Shown here piece after piece: positions 7,637-16,300 of a stretch of 22,285 nt of DNA. Each line of letters starts with the position of its first letter. The first letter of the stretch is position 1. Below the pieces are notes generated by a model, which saw only the letters and a list, made by a program, of their open reading frames with translations, ran no database searches and had not been told where the DNA came from. The translations under genes were made by a program, and so were the position numbers. Source of the DNA: Candidatus Stercoripulliclostridium pullicola (GTDB lineage: Bacteria; Bacillota; Clostridia; Christensenellales; DTU072); NCBI GenBank assembly GCA_017694145.1, contig JADINF010000104.1, forward strand, positions 1 through 22,285. Direction: 5' to 3'.

Positions 7637-8253
7637 TTTACTACCTCTCTCAATTTCGCTACGAGAGTTTCTATCTCCTCGCGCTTGAACTGATAACTCG
7701 CCTTGCACGCGATGAGCCTTGCGCTTATGTCCGTTATCTCGGTGAATACGCTCATATCGTTTTCCTTGAGCGTCGTGCCCGTTTCCACTATATCCACGAT
7801 GACGTCGCTCATTCCGAGTATCGGCGCAAGCTCTATCGAGCCGTTCAGTTTGATGATCTCTATGTCCCTGTTGACCGAAGCGTAATACTTCCTCGCTATC
7901 CCGGGGAACTTGGTCGCAACGCGAAGCGGTCTTTCGACGTCCTCGCGGTAACCGTTTTTCGCGGCGACGGCAACTCTGCATTTGCCCATCTTGAGATCGA
8001 GGAGCTCGTAGACGTCGGGAGCGTATTCGAGAAGGATATCCTTACCCACCACGCCGATGTCCGCGACTCCGTTCTCGACGTAGACCGTGACGTCGCTCGG
8101 CTTGACGAGGAAATAACATATCCCGCCCGCGGAATCTTCGAATACGAGTTTGCGGTTCTCTTTCGTTATCTCGTCGATATTGTAACCCACTTCGGCAAGA
8201 AGCTTGAGCGTTTTGTCGGCAAGTCGTCCTTTGGGTAAAGCTACGTTAAGCAT
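7633..8253 (-). CDS. hisG: ATP phosphoribosyltransferase, short form (HisG-S)
   Basis: The 206-aa catalytic subunit makes phosphoribosyl-ATP from ATP and PRPP, the committed and histidine-inhibited step. The PRPP loop is DIVETGTTLKEN (154-165), and ALPKGRL is at the N-terminus. The C-terminal regulatory ACT-like domain of the long form (about 90 extra residues) is absent, so activity and feedback control depend on HisZ, encoded immediately upstream. The ATG overlaps the hisZ stop by 8 nt. Confidence 0.97.
   Translation of the reverse strand: MLNVALPKGRLADKTLKLLAEVGYNIDEITKENRKLVFEDSAGGICYFLVKPSDVTVYVENGVADIGVVGKDILLEYAPDVYELLDLKMGKCRVAVAAKNGYREDVERPLRVATKFPGIARKYYASVNRDIEIIKLNGSIELAPILGMSDVIVDIVETGTTLKENDMSVFTEITDISARLIACKASYQFKREEIETLVAKLREVVK
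7644..7647 (-). promoter_or_regulatory. Ribosome binding site deciding the hisD start
   Basis: GAGG on the minus strand lies 7 nt upstream of the ATG at 7636-7634, inside the end of hisG. It supports the short hisD start over the long open frame that runs back through hisG. Confidence 0.75.
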
Positions 8254-9370
8254 TGTCTTTCACCTCCGTGAGTTTCTCCCCGTCGAAACGCATTATCTTA
8301 CGGTATTTGCCGTCCGCAAGGGGCGCGCTTCCCACGGAAACCGACTTCCCCTCCGCGCGCAACTTGTCCGCTACGGCGGCTACCGCCGCGATATCCGCGC
8401 CCGCCGCGTATTCCACGAATACGTCCTGATCGAATTCCGCTTTACGCGAATAATAGGAAACTATTTCGTCCACGTAGACCGCGAAACCTATCGCGCCCGC
8501 GTCTTTAGCGAATTTTTTCATGAGTTTGTCGTACCTGCCGCCCGAAAGCACGGGGCGCGGTACCGCGGGCGTGAAGCCCGTGAATATAATCCCGTTGTAA
8601 TAACCGATGTCGTTGACGAAGGAAAAGTCCAGCCGCACGTTGTCGTAATACTCGGTGGAACGCAACGCTTTATCCAACGTCGCGAGCTCGTCCAAGGCTA
8701 TACGCATGCCCTCGTTCATCACCGCTTTGCGCGCCTTCTCTATTCCGTTCGAAAGAGTGCCGCTCACAGAGGTAAGCGTTTCGAGCGCGGAAAAAGCTTC
8801 CTCGGAGATACCGAGCCTTGCGGAAGCCGCTTTCAACCCGTGCAGGTTCTTGCCGGTCACGTAGCCGTAAATTTCTTCGTTCGCTTCGTAGTCGAGTCCC
8901 AACCCTTCTATCAGCGCGGATACGAAGCCCACGTGCGAAATGTCGAGTATGAAATCTTTATCCACGGCGGCGAGAGCGTTGAGCGCAAGCCTCGTCACCT
9001 CGTAAACGGTGTAGCCGTCGATATCGCCTATCGCCTCGAGCCCTATCTGTTCGGACTCGCGGAATTCGGGTAAATTGCGCGCCGGACGATAGACGTTCTC
9101 TATATAATAAAGTTTTCTTACGCCCTTTTCGGCTTTGGCGTTCTTGACGATGGACAGCGTGACGTCGGGCTTGAGCGCCATGAGCTTACCGCCTGCGTCG
9201 GTGAAAGTGATTATCTTGTCGCTTATGAGGAAGTCCTTGTTCTCCATATAAAGCGAATACTCCTCGAAACGGCTCATAAGGTATTTCTTATAGCCGTAGC
9301 TTTCGAAAAGATTGCCGAGTACCAAGGAAACTTCGTCCTCTTTGCGCATCGAATTCAATTCTATCTCCAT
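8246..9370 (-). CDS. hisZ: ATP phosphoribosyltransferase regulatory subunit
   Basis: The 374-aa protein is a catalytically inactive relative of histidyl-tRNA synthetase that assembles with short HisG and confers histidine feedback. It shows the class II synthetase core: LKPDVTLSIVK, YYIENVYRP (motif 2 region) and VLSGGRYDKLM (motif 3 region), plus GAIGFAVYVDEI. The length fits HisZ rather than HisS, with no anticodon-binding domain. The chosen ATG has GGAG 5 nt upstream; a second in-frame ATG seven codons later has a worse-spaced site. It is the first gene of the operon, about 60 nt downstream of the predicted transcription start. Confidence 0.94.
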   Translation of the reverse strand: MEIELNSMRKEDEVSLVLGNLFESYGYKKYLMSRFEEYSLYMENKDFLISDKIITFTDAGGKLMALKPDVTLSIVKNAKAEKGVRKLYYIENVYRPARNLPEFRESEQIGLEAIGDIDGYTVYEVTRLALNALAAVDKDFILDISHVGFVSALIEGLGLDYEANEEIYGYVTGKNLHGLKAASARLGISEEAFSALETLTSVSGTLSNGIEKARKAVMNEGMRIALDELATLDKALRSTEYYDNVRLDFSFVNDIGYYNGIIFTGFTPAVPRPVLSGGRYDKLMKKFAKDAGAIGFAVYVDEIVSYYSRKAEFDQDVFVEYAAGADIAAVAAVADKLRAEGKSVSVGSAPLADGKYRKIMRFDGEKLTEVKDNA

Positions 9371-9412
9371 AAACTCTCCGTGGAATTCAATTATATGTCG
9401 TCATACATTGCG

Positions 9413-9434
9413 TTTACCGCTCGGAGGCGGTAAA
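9413..9434 (-). promoter_or_regulatory. Stem-loop at the 5' end of the his mRNA
   Basis: TTTACCGC and GCGGTAAA form a perfect 8-bp inverted repeat around the 6-nt loop CTCCGA, starting at about the predicted +1. It has no U-tract and is far from the hisZ start. It is more likely a 5' stabilising hairpin or a second protein site than a terminator. Confidence 0.6.
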
Positions 9435-9437
9435 AGT

Positions 9438-9466
9438 ATATTATCACGCTTTAGCGGTTTAGTCAA
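9438..9466 (-). promoter_or_regulatory. Promoter of the histidine operon
   Basis: TTGACT (9466-9461) and TAATAT (9443-9438) are separated by 17 bp. A TG dinucleotide one base before the -10 box (9446-9445) gives an extended -10 element. Transcription would start near 9431 and give a leader of about 60 nt before hisZ. The leader has no T-box, no His-rich leader peptide and no attenuator that I can find. Confidence 0.78.
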
Positions 9467-9480
9467 CTAAATTGCTAAAG
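9449..9480. promoter_or_regulatory. 32-bp palindromic operator over the his -35 box
   Basis: Two nested inverted repeats share one centre. The outer pair is CTTTAGC/GCTAAAG and the inner pair is TTTAGT/ACTAAA, separated by 2-bp spacers, which gives four half-sites of the form TTTAG(C/T). The centre (TAGTTGACTA on the minus strand) contains the -35 hexamer, so a bound repressor would block RNA polymerase. This core differs at one of ten positions from the core of the E. coli TrpR operator (TAGTTAACTA). A TrpR-family histidine regulator (HisR/YerC type) is therefore a reasonable candidate, by inference only. Confidence 0.75.
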
Positions 9481-9504
9481 TGAAACGAAAATTCTTTACG
9501 TCCG

Positions 9505-10239
9505 TCATTCTAAATCGACGCGCGCGAAAACTTCGCCTATTTTCGCGTTGATAACGAGGGTCGCGCGCCTGTCGGCGGGCGTGGGATCGCGGTTGACGAT
9601 GACGAGGTTTCTTCCGCCGAAATAATCTATAAGTCCCGCCGCGGGATATACCGCGAGCGAAGTTCCCGCAACGATGAGCGTATCTGCGCGCATGATGGCG
9701 CGTATCGCGCCCGTCATTACCCCCTGATCGAGTCCTTCCTCGTAGAGAACGACGTCGGGTTTCACCACGCCGCCGCAGTCGCAACGCGGGATACCCTCGG
9801 AATCTCTCACCTTCTCCACGCCGTAAAACTTACCGCACCTGTCGCAGTAATTACGGAGCACGGAGCCGTGCAGTTCGAATACGTTTTCCGAGCCCGCCGC
9901 CTGATGCAGACCGTCTATGTTCTGAGTTATGACGGCTTTGACCTTACCGAGCTTTTCCCATTCCGCGAGCCTTATGTGCGCGGCGTTGGGGCGTATGCCT
10001 TCGACGAGGAGCTTGTCGCGGTAAAAGTCGAAAAACTCCTTCGTATGCCTCTCGTAACAGGTATGGCTCAACATATATTCGGGAGGATATGCGTACTTTT
10101 CGGCGTACAGCCCGTCGGGACTGCGGAAGTCCTTGAGCCCCGACTCCGTGGAAACGCCCGCGCCGCCGAAAAAGACGACGTTATCGGAATTTACGAGCAC
10201 TTCGCGCAACTCGCGCGCGTAATCTTCAACGGTCCTCAT
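9505..10239 (-). CDS. cobB: NAD-dependent protein deacetylase, Sir2 family
   Basis: The 244-aa sirtuin removes acyl groups from lysines, using NAD. It shows the NAD-binding GAGVS (26-30, followed by TESGLKDFRS), QNID (106-109), the catalytic His124 in LHGS, and a zinc site made of Cys132, Cys135, Cys153 and Cys155 (CDRC...CDC). The acyl-pocket region reads FYRDK, so the Tyr-x-x-Arg desuccinylase signature is not clearly present; simple deacetylation is the safer call. The ATG shares one base with the pyrE stop (TAATG), which makes this the last gene of the pyrimidine operon and probably co-translated. Its targets are unknown. Confidence 0.93.
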   Translation of the reverse strand: MRTVEDYARELREVLVNSDNVVFFGGAGVSTESGLKDFRSPDGLYAEKYAYPPEYMLSHTCYERHTKEFFDFYRDKLLVEGIRPNAAHIRLAEWEKLGKVKAVITQNIDGLHQAAGSENVFELHGSVLRNYCDRCGKFYGVEKVRDSEGIPRCDCGGVVKPDVVLYEEGLDQGVMTGAIRAIMRADTLIVAGTSLAVYPAAGLIDYFGGRNLVIVNRDPTPADRRATLVINAKIGEVFARVDLE

Positions 10240-10889
10240 TATTTTACGTCGAGCCAGCCGCTTCCGTTAGGATCTTCGCGGAACGCCGTCACCATACGGT
10301 ATTCCTTTTCGGTGATATATTTTTCGTCGAGAGCCACCTTGCTCAGAACGCTGAAATTGCTGAGCGACTCGTTCCTCACGCCCGCCGCGGCGAGACGCTC
10401 GTAGCCTTTGCGCATCTCGTAAGTGAATATCGACACGATACCGATGACTTCGCCGCCCGCTTCGCGGAGCGCTTCGACTACTTCTATCGCCGAACCGCCC
10501 GTCGAGATGAGATCTTCGACGACGACCACCTTCTTACCCGCAGGGTCTGCGCCTTCTATGCGGTTGCCTCTGCCGTGCTCCTTGTTGCCGGAGCGAACGT
10601 ATCCCATGGGAAGAGCGAGCTTCTCGGACACTATCGCCGCGTGCGGTATGCCCGCGGTGGAAGTTCCCATCAGCACTTCCGCTTCGGGATATTCCGCGCG
10701 TATCACGTCCGCGATACCGTTCTCCACGACCGCGCGTACCTCGGGGTAGGCGAGAGTAAGCCTGTTGTCGCAGTACACGGGCGACTTGATTCCGCTTGCC
10801 CAGGTGAACGGCTCCGAAGGGCGCAAAAATACCGCTTTTATCGATAACAACGCTTTTGCCACGTTTTCAGCCAAAATTTTTCTGTCCAT
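10239..10889 (-). CDS. pyrE: Orotate phosphoribosyltransferase
   Basis: The 216-aa type I PRTase converts orotate and PRPP to OMP. The PRPP signature VVVVEDLISTGGS (121-133) is present, and the flexible-loop Lys103 and His105 are in NKEHGRG. FTWASGIKSPVY at the N-terminus is typical of the family. The start follows AGGAG by about 9 nt. A 55-nt gap separates it from pyrF, the longest gap in the operon; I see no convincing promoter or terminator in it. Confidence 0.96.
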   Translation of the reverse strand: MDRKILAENVAKALLSIKAVFLRPSEPFTWASGIKSPVYCDNRLTLAYPEVRAVVENGIADVIRAEYPEAEVLMGTSTAGIPHAAIVSEKLALPMGYVRSGNKEHGRGNRIEGADPAGKKVVVVEDLISTGGSAIEVVEALREAGGEVIGIVSIFTYEMRKGYERLAAAGVRNESLSNFSVLSKVALDEKYITEKEYRMVTAFREDPNGSGWLDVK

Positions 10890-10944
10890 GATATTTTCTC
10901 CTGTTCGTTTACGAATTTACGGATTTACTTATGACCGCCGCGGT

Positions 10945-11658
10945 TCAGTCCGCAAACTGCCTTACGCATTCCTCATACGCGGCGAGCGGATCCGCGGCTC
11001 CCGTAATACTTCTTCCCACCACTATATAAGTGCTTCCCCACTCTTTGGCGAGCGCGGGAGTAGCGACGCGCTTCTGATCGTCTGCGGAATCGCCCCGGAG
11101 CCTTATCCCCGGAGTCACCGAAATAAGTCCGAGCTCTTTGATTATGCCCGCTTCGTGCGCCGAGCACACCACGCCGTCGAGTCCCGCTTTGGCGGCGTTC
11201 TCGGCATAAGCCTTTACGGTATCTTTCAAGGGAACGGGAATAAGCAATTCCTCCTTGAGCGTCCTCTCGTCCGTCGAAGTGAGCTGTGTTATCGCGATAA
11301 GTTTAGCGCGCTCGCGCCCCGCCTTTTCCGCGCCTTCCGTAAGTCCTTTCAGCGCGTATTCCATCATTTTGATACCGCCAGCCGCGTGCACGTTGGTGAT
11401 ATCGACGCCGAGCTCGCCGAGATTTATCATCGCTTTATACACGGTGTTGGGTATGTCGTGCAGTTTAAGGTCGAGGAAAATTTTATATCCGCGCTCTTTG
11501 AGCTCGCGGACCATTTCCGGTCCCTCTTTATAGAAAAGCTCCATTCCTATCTTGAGATAGGGTTTCGCGTCTCCCGTCTTCGCGAGAAAAGCGTTTACGT
11601 CCTCTTTCGAAGAAAAATCGCAGGCTATTATTACCTCTCTTTTAATGTTTTCAAGCAT
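10945..11658 (-). CDS. pyrF: Orotidine 5'-phosphate decarboxylase
   Basis: The 237-aa class I enzyme decarboxylates OMP to UMP. The catalytic D-x-K-x-x-D array is seen in FLDLKLHDIP (Asp63, Lys65, Asp68), with Asp14 (IACDF) and Lys36 (YLKIG) before it and TPGIRL near the C-terminal phosphate site. The length is standard. Its ATG lies 8 nt inside the end of pyrD, with GGAGG 7 nt upstream. Confidence 0.97.
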   Translation of the reverse strand: MLENIKREVIIACDFSSKEDVNAFLAKTGDAKPYLKIGMELFYKEGPEMVRELKERGYKIFLDLKLHDIPNTVYKAMINLGELGVDITNVHAAGGIKMMEYALKGLTEGAEKAGRERAKLIAITQLTSTDERTLKEELLIPVPLKDTVKAYAENAAKAGLDGVVCSAHEAGIIKELGLISVTPGIRLRGDSADDQKRVATPALAKEWGSTYIVVGRSITGAADPLAAYEECVRQFAD

Positions 11659-12586
11659 TGTGCGCCCTCCCGATAATATCCGTTAATTTGTCGATGCCGA
11701 GTTCTTCCATAAGCAAGGGAAGCTCCTCGATAATATTCTTACAGGCGTAAGGATCGATAAGATTTGCGGTGCCCACCATGACCGCGGAAGCTCCCGCATA
11801 CATCATTTCGATAACGTCGCGCGCGGAAGAAACGCCGCCCATACCTATTACGGGAAGCCCTACCGCTTCTTTGACGGCGTACACCATATTGACCGCCACG
11901 GGGAAAACTCCCCTGCCGCTGTAGCCGCCGCGTTTTACCGAAATTATCGGATGCGCGGTGCGTAGGTCGATACGCATTCCGAGTAAAGTGTTTATGAGGC
12001 TTATCCCGTCCGCGCCCCCTCTTTCCGCCGCCTTTGCAAGCGCGGTAATGTCGGTCACGTTGGGGCTCAATTTGACGATAACGGGCTTGACGGAAGCCTC
12101 TTTCACCGCAGCTACGAGCTCCTCTACCACCTGCGGGTCTGTGCCGAACGCAAGCCCGCCGCCTTTTACGTTGGGACAGCTTATGTTGAGCTCCAGGGCG
12201 AATACCTTGTCCGCGCCGTTGAAGCCCGAGGCGGTACGCGTGTACTCCTCGAAGCTGTGTCCGCCCACGTTGGCGATCACCTTACCTTTATATACCTTGT
12301 CGAGCTTGACGAGCTCGCGCGAGACCACATTCTCTACGCCGGGGTTCTCGAGCCCTATCGCGTTGATGAGCCCCGCGGGGCAGTCTGCGATACGCGGCTG
12401 GGGATTTCCGTAGCGCGCTTCGAGAGTCGTTCCCTTCAAGGATATCGAGCCTAAAATATCGATGTCGTACCAGTCCGCGAACTCGTAGCCGAAGCCGAAA
12501 GTCCCGCTCGCGGGAATGACGGGATTTTTAAGCGTATATCCGATAAGCTCTATACGGGTATCCTTATTTCCGCAAACGGTACTCAT
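11651..12586 (-). CDS. pyrD: Dihydroorotate dehydrogenase B, catalytic subunit
   Basis: The 311-aa FMN enzyme oxidises dihydroorotate to orotate. It is class 1B: the active-site base is Cys137 in ELNISCPNVKGGG rather than Ser, and the partner PyrK gene is adjacent. IPASGTFGFG, LKGTT (FMN side), NAIGLENPG and GMGGV are recognisable. Electrons pass to NAD through PyrK. The ATG overlaps the pyrK stop (ATGA), with GGAGGTGAT upstream. Confidence 0.97.
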   Translation of the reverse strand: MSTVCGNKDTRIELIGYTLKNPVIPASGTFGFGYEFADWYDIDILGSISLKGTTLEARYGNPQPRIADCPAGLINAIGLENPGVENVVSRELVKLDKVYKGKVIANVGGHSFEEYTRTASGFNGADKVFALELNISCPNVKGGGLAFGTDPQVVEELVAAVKEASVKPVIVKLSPNVTDITALAKAAERGGADGISLINTLLGMRIDLRTAHPIISVKRGGYSGRGVFPVAVNMVYAVKEAVGLPVIGMGGVSSARDVIEMMYAGASAVMVGTANLIDPYACKNIIEELPLLMEELGIDKLTDIIGRAHNA

Positions 12587-13305
12587 AATATCACCTCCGC
12601 GGCGTCGAATACAGGTCCTTCCTTACATACGCGCTTCGAGCCGGAGCGCGTCATTATACTGCACCCCATACAGGCGCCGAAGCCGCAACCCATACGCGCT
12701 TCTAGCGAAACTTCGCCGTTCAAAGCAAATTCCGTAAGGTACTTGAGCATCACCGTGGGACCGCAGGCGTAGTAATAGTCGTAGTCTGCGGAATTGTTTT
12801 TGAGATAACTTACGGCGTTTCCGCGATATCCCTCGGTACCGTCGTCGGTAGTGACTATAAAATCGGCTACCTTCTCGAATTCTTTACGCAGTATCACGTC
12901 GCGCGCGCTTCTGAAACCGGCTATCACCGTGGGACGGATACCACGCGCGGCAAAGTCTTTCGCGAGATAATAGAGGGGCGCAACTCCGAGCCCGCCGCCC
13001 ACGAGCAACGGGCGCTTCGCGCGTTCGGTGCGGAAGCCGTTGCCGAGTCCCGTAAGCGCGCTTATTTCGTCGCCCGCTTTAAGTTTCGTCATCGCTTCCG
13101 TTCCCTCTCCCACCACGCGGTAGAATATCGTCAGTTTACTGTCCGCGTAGTCGCCCGCGCCGAAAGGACGGGCGAGAAAGAAGCCGTCCGGTCTGAGTTC
13201 GACGAAGCTTCCCGGCTTGACGTAAGAGCAACCTTCGAAAGTCATCGCGAAGGCGTCGTGCGTAAGCCTTTCGTTTCCGATTATTTTAAGCGTTTCCTTT
13301 TTCAT
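12583..13305 (-). CDS. pyrK: Dihydroorotate dehydrogenase B, electron-transfer subunit
   Basis: The 240-aa iron-sulfur flavoprotein passes electrons from PyrD to NAD. A ferredoxin-reductase-like FAD domain (about 1-95) has ARPF (45-48), and an NAD domain has GGGLGVAP (103-110). The 2Fe-2S cysteines are Cys207, Cys212, Cys215 and Cys227, in the family's C-x4-C-x2-C-x11-C spacing. The ribosome binding site is weak (no AGGAG within 15 nt) and the carB stop is 7 nt upstream, so coupling to carB translation is likely. Confidence 0.96.
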   Translation of the reverse strand: MKKETLKIIGNERLTHDAFAMTFEGCSYVKPGSFVELRPDGFFLARPFGAGDYADSKLTIFYRVVGEGTEAMTKLKAGDEISALTGLGNGFRTERAKRPLLVGGGLGVAPLYYLAKDFAARGIRPTVIAGFRSARDVILRKEFEKVADFIVTTDDGTEGYRGNAVSYLKNNSADYDYYYACGPTVMLKYLTEFALNGEVSLEARMGCGFGACMGCSIMTRSGSKRVCKEGPVFDAAEVIL

Positions 13306-13312
13306 ACCGCGT

Positions 13313-16300
13313 TCAGCTTATCGTGGACACGCCCATGGTGGTCTCCTCGAGCACGTCGAGAAGCACCCTCACCGTGTCGAGCGAAGTGAATACCGGCACG
13401 TTGTTGTCGACGGCGGTCCTTCTGATGACGGCGCCGTCCGCCTGACGCGCGGTACCCTCGGTTATTGTGTTGACCACGTAAGTGACGTAACCTTTCCTCA
13501 GGCTTTCGAGTATCTCCTCGCTTCCCTGCGAAAGTTTGCGGCGAACGCGGGTGCGTATACCGTGAGCTTTTAAGAATTTCGCCGTGCCTTCGGTGGCTTC
13601 TATATTGAATCCGAGGTCGTAGAAGCGCTTGATGAGCGGAAGCGCCGCCGCCTTGTCGGAGTCCCCTATCGTGGCGAACACGGTGCCGTAATTATCGACG
13701 CGCAATCCGCTCGCTTTAAGGGATTTGTATACGGCGCGCGTCAGCGTGTCGTCGTAGCCTATCGCTTCTCCGGTGGATTTCATTTCGGGCGAAAGCACCG
13801 CGTCGAGACCGGTAAGCTTCGAGTAAGAGAAGGTCGGAGACTTGACGTACCAACGCTTTTTACGCGGATAAACTCCGGTATAGCCGAGCTCTTCGAGGGT
13901 GGAGCCGAGCATCACCTTAGTAGCGATGTCCGCTATCGGCGCGCCCGTGGTCTTGGCGAGGAAAGGAACCGTCCTCGAAGAACGCGGGTTGACCTCGATG
14001 ATATAAACTTTTTCCGAAGGATCGACTACGAACTGGATATTGAAAGGTCCTATTATCTTGAGTTCGAGCCCTATCCTCACGGTGTAGTCCACTATCGTTT
14101 CGCGCACCTTCTCCGAAAGAGAATACGTGGGATACACGCTCATCGAGTCGCCGCTGTGTACGCCCGCGCGTTCGATATGCTCCATTATGCCCGGAATGAA
14201 TACCTCGCGCCCGTCGCTCACGGCGTCCACCTCGCATTCCTGTCCTAGTATGTACTTATCGATGAGCACGGGGTGCTTTTTATTGAGTTGCACCGCTTCC
14301 GAAAGTATCGGTTCGAGCTGAGCGCGGTCGTAGACGATGTGCATCATCCTGCCGCCCAGAACGAACGAAGGACGCACGAGCACGGGATACCCTATCTCCT
14401 CTGCGGCTTTCACGCCCGCCTTGACGGAGAATACCGCCTCGCCGCGCGGCATGGGTATACCGAGCTTGTTGAGCGCCTCGGCAAAAAGATCCCTGTCTTC
14501 GGCAAGCGCGATGCTCTTAGAACTGCTGCCCAGTATCTTCACGCCCGCGTTGTCGAGATCCTCGGCAAGGTTTATCGCGGTCTGACCGCCCAGCGCCACT
14601 ATCACGCCCTCGGGATTTTCGAGCTCTATCACGTTCATCACGTCTTCGAAGGTGAGCGGCTCGAAATACAGCTTGTCCGACAAGGTATAGTCCGTCGAAA
14701 CCGTCTCGGGGTTGTTGTTGATGATGATGGCTTCGTATCCCGCTTCCTTTATCGCCCATACGGCGTGCACCGTGGAATAGTCGAATTCGATACCCTGACC
14801 TATGCGTATGGGACCCGAACCGAGCACTATCACTTTTTTGCGATCCTCCACGCGGGATTCGTTCTCGCTCTCGTAAGTGGAATAGAGATAGGGCGTATAG
14901 CCTTTGTATTCTCCCGCGCAGGTGTCGATACTTTTGTATACGGGAATTATGCCCGCGCTCTTACGGAAAGCGGCGACTTCCTTCTCGGAAGTTTCCCATT
15001 TCTCCGCTATGTAAGAGTCCGCAAAGCCCATTCTCTTGACTTTGTAAAGCACCTCTTTGTCCCACTTATGCGCTTCGAGCTCGCGCTCCGCTTTGACGAT
15101 GTTTTCCAGCTTGTCGAGGAAGAATTTGTCTATGCGCGTGAGCTCGTAGAGGTAATCGACGGGTATGTCGCGGCGTATGGCTTCCGCGAGCGCGAAAGTC
15201 CTCTCGTCCGTACATTCGATGATGAGGTCCACGAGATCGTGATCGCTCAAAGCCTTGAGCTTCTTCATCTCGACGTGGTTGAGTCCCGTTTCGAGTGAGC
15301 GCATAGCCTTGAGGAGCGCCTCCTCGTAAGTTCTTCCTATACTCATCACTTCGCCCGTCGCCTTCATCTGCGTATTGAGTACCCTGCTCGCTTTGGTGAA
15401 TTTGTCGAAGGGGAAACGCGGCACTTTGCATACCACGTAGTCGAGCGAAGGCTCGAACGCCGCGGAAGTGTTGGCGAGCTTTATCTCGTCCAGACGGAGT
15501 CCGCAGGCGATCTTTGCGGAAACGCGCGCTATCGGGAAGCCGCTCGCCTTGCTCGCGAGCGCGGACGAACGCGAAACTCTGGGGTTGACTTCTATGACGT
15601 AATATTTGAAGCTGAAAGGATCGAGCGCGAATTGCACGTTACAGCCGCCCTCTATCTTCAACGCGCGTATGATACGGATAGCCGCCGCGCGGAGCATCGA
15701 ATATTCTTTATTCGTAAGGGTCTGCCCGGGCGCAACCACTATGCTGTCGCCGGTGTGGATACCGACGGGATCCACGTTCTCCATACAGCATATCGCTATC
15801 GCGGTGTCCGCCTTGTCGCGCATGACCTCGAATTCAATTTCTTTATATCCTTTTATCGATTTTTCGATGAGTACCTGCGTGACGGGAGAAAGTTTCAAAG
15901 CGTTTTTCGCAAGCTCCCTGAGCTCCTCGTCGTCGTCGGCAAAGCCGCCGCCCGTGCCGCCCAACGTAAACGCCGGTCTGACGATTATCGGATAGCCTAT
16001 GCGGTTGGCTATTTTGAGGCAGTCCTCCACGGTGTGCGCGGTGTCGGACTCTATGACGGGCTCGCCAATCCTCTCGCAAAGGTCTTTGAAAAGCTGTCTG
16101 TCCTCGGCTTGCGATATCGCGGAATATCCGGTACCCAGAAGCTCTACCTGACATTCGTCGAGAATACCCTTGGTCTGAAGTTGCATACCGAGATTCAACC
16201 CCGTCTGTCCGCCGAGCGAGCAAAGCAATCCGTCGGGGCGCTCGTGCCTTATTATCTTCGCCACGTGTTCGAGATCCAAAGGCTCCATATACACTTTGTC

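Noticed and set aside
7637..7981. Open frame extending hisD about 115 codons upstream into hisG
   Set aside because: It is an out-of-frame reading of hisG with an Arg/Gln-rich, low-information product. The ATG at 7636 has a good ribosome binding site and matches the HisD N-terminus.
9371..9437. T-box, riboswitch or His-rich leader peptide before hisZ
   Set aside because: The leader is only about 60 nt, and shows no T-box sequence, no terminator/anti-terminator pair and no run of His codons.
9449..9480. The his palindrome as the terminator of the sirtuin/pyr transcript
   Set aside because: The repeat is AT-rich, has no following U-tract, and its centre coincides with a well-spaced promoter. 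I found no clear terminator for the pyr operon, so read-through into his is possible.
10890..10944. Internal promoter or small gene between pyrF and pyrE
   Set aside because: The 55-nt gap has no paired -35/-10 and no usable ORF with a ribosome binding site beyond that of pyrE.
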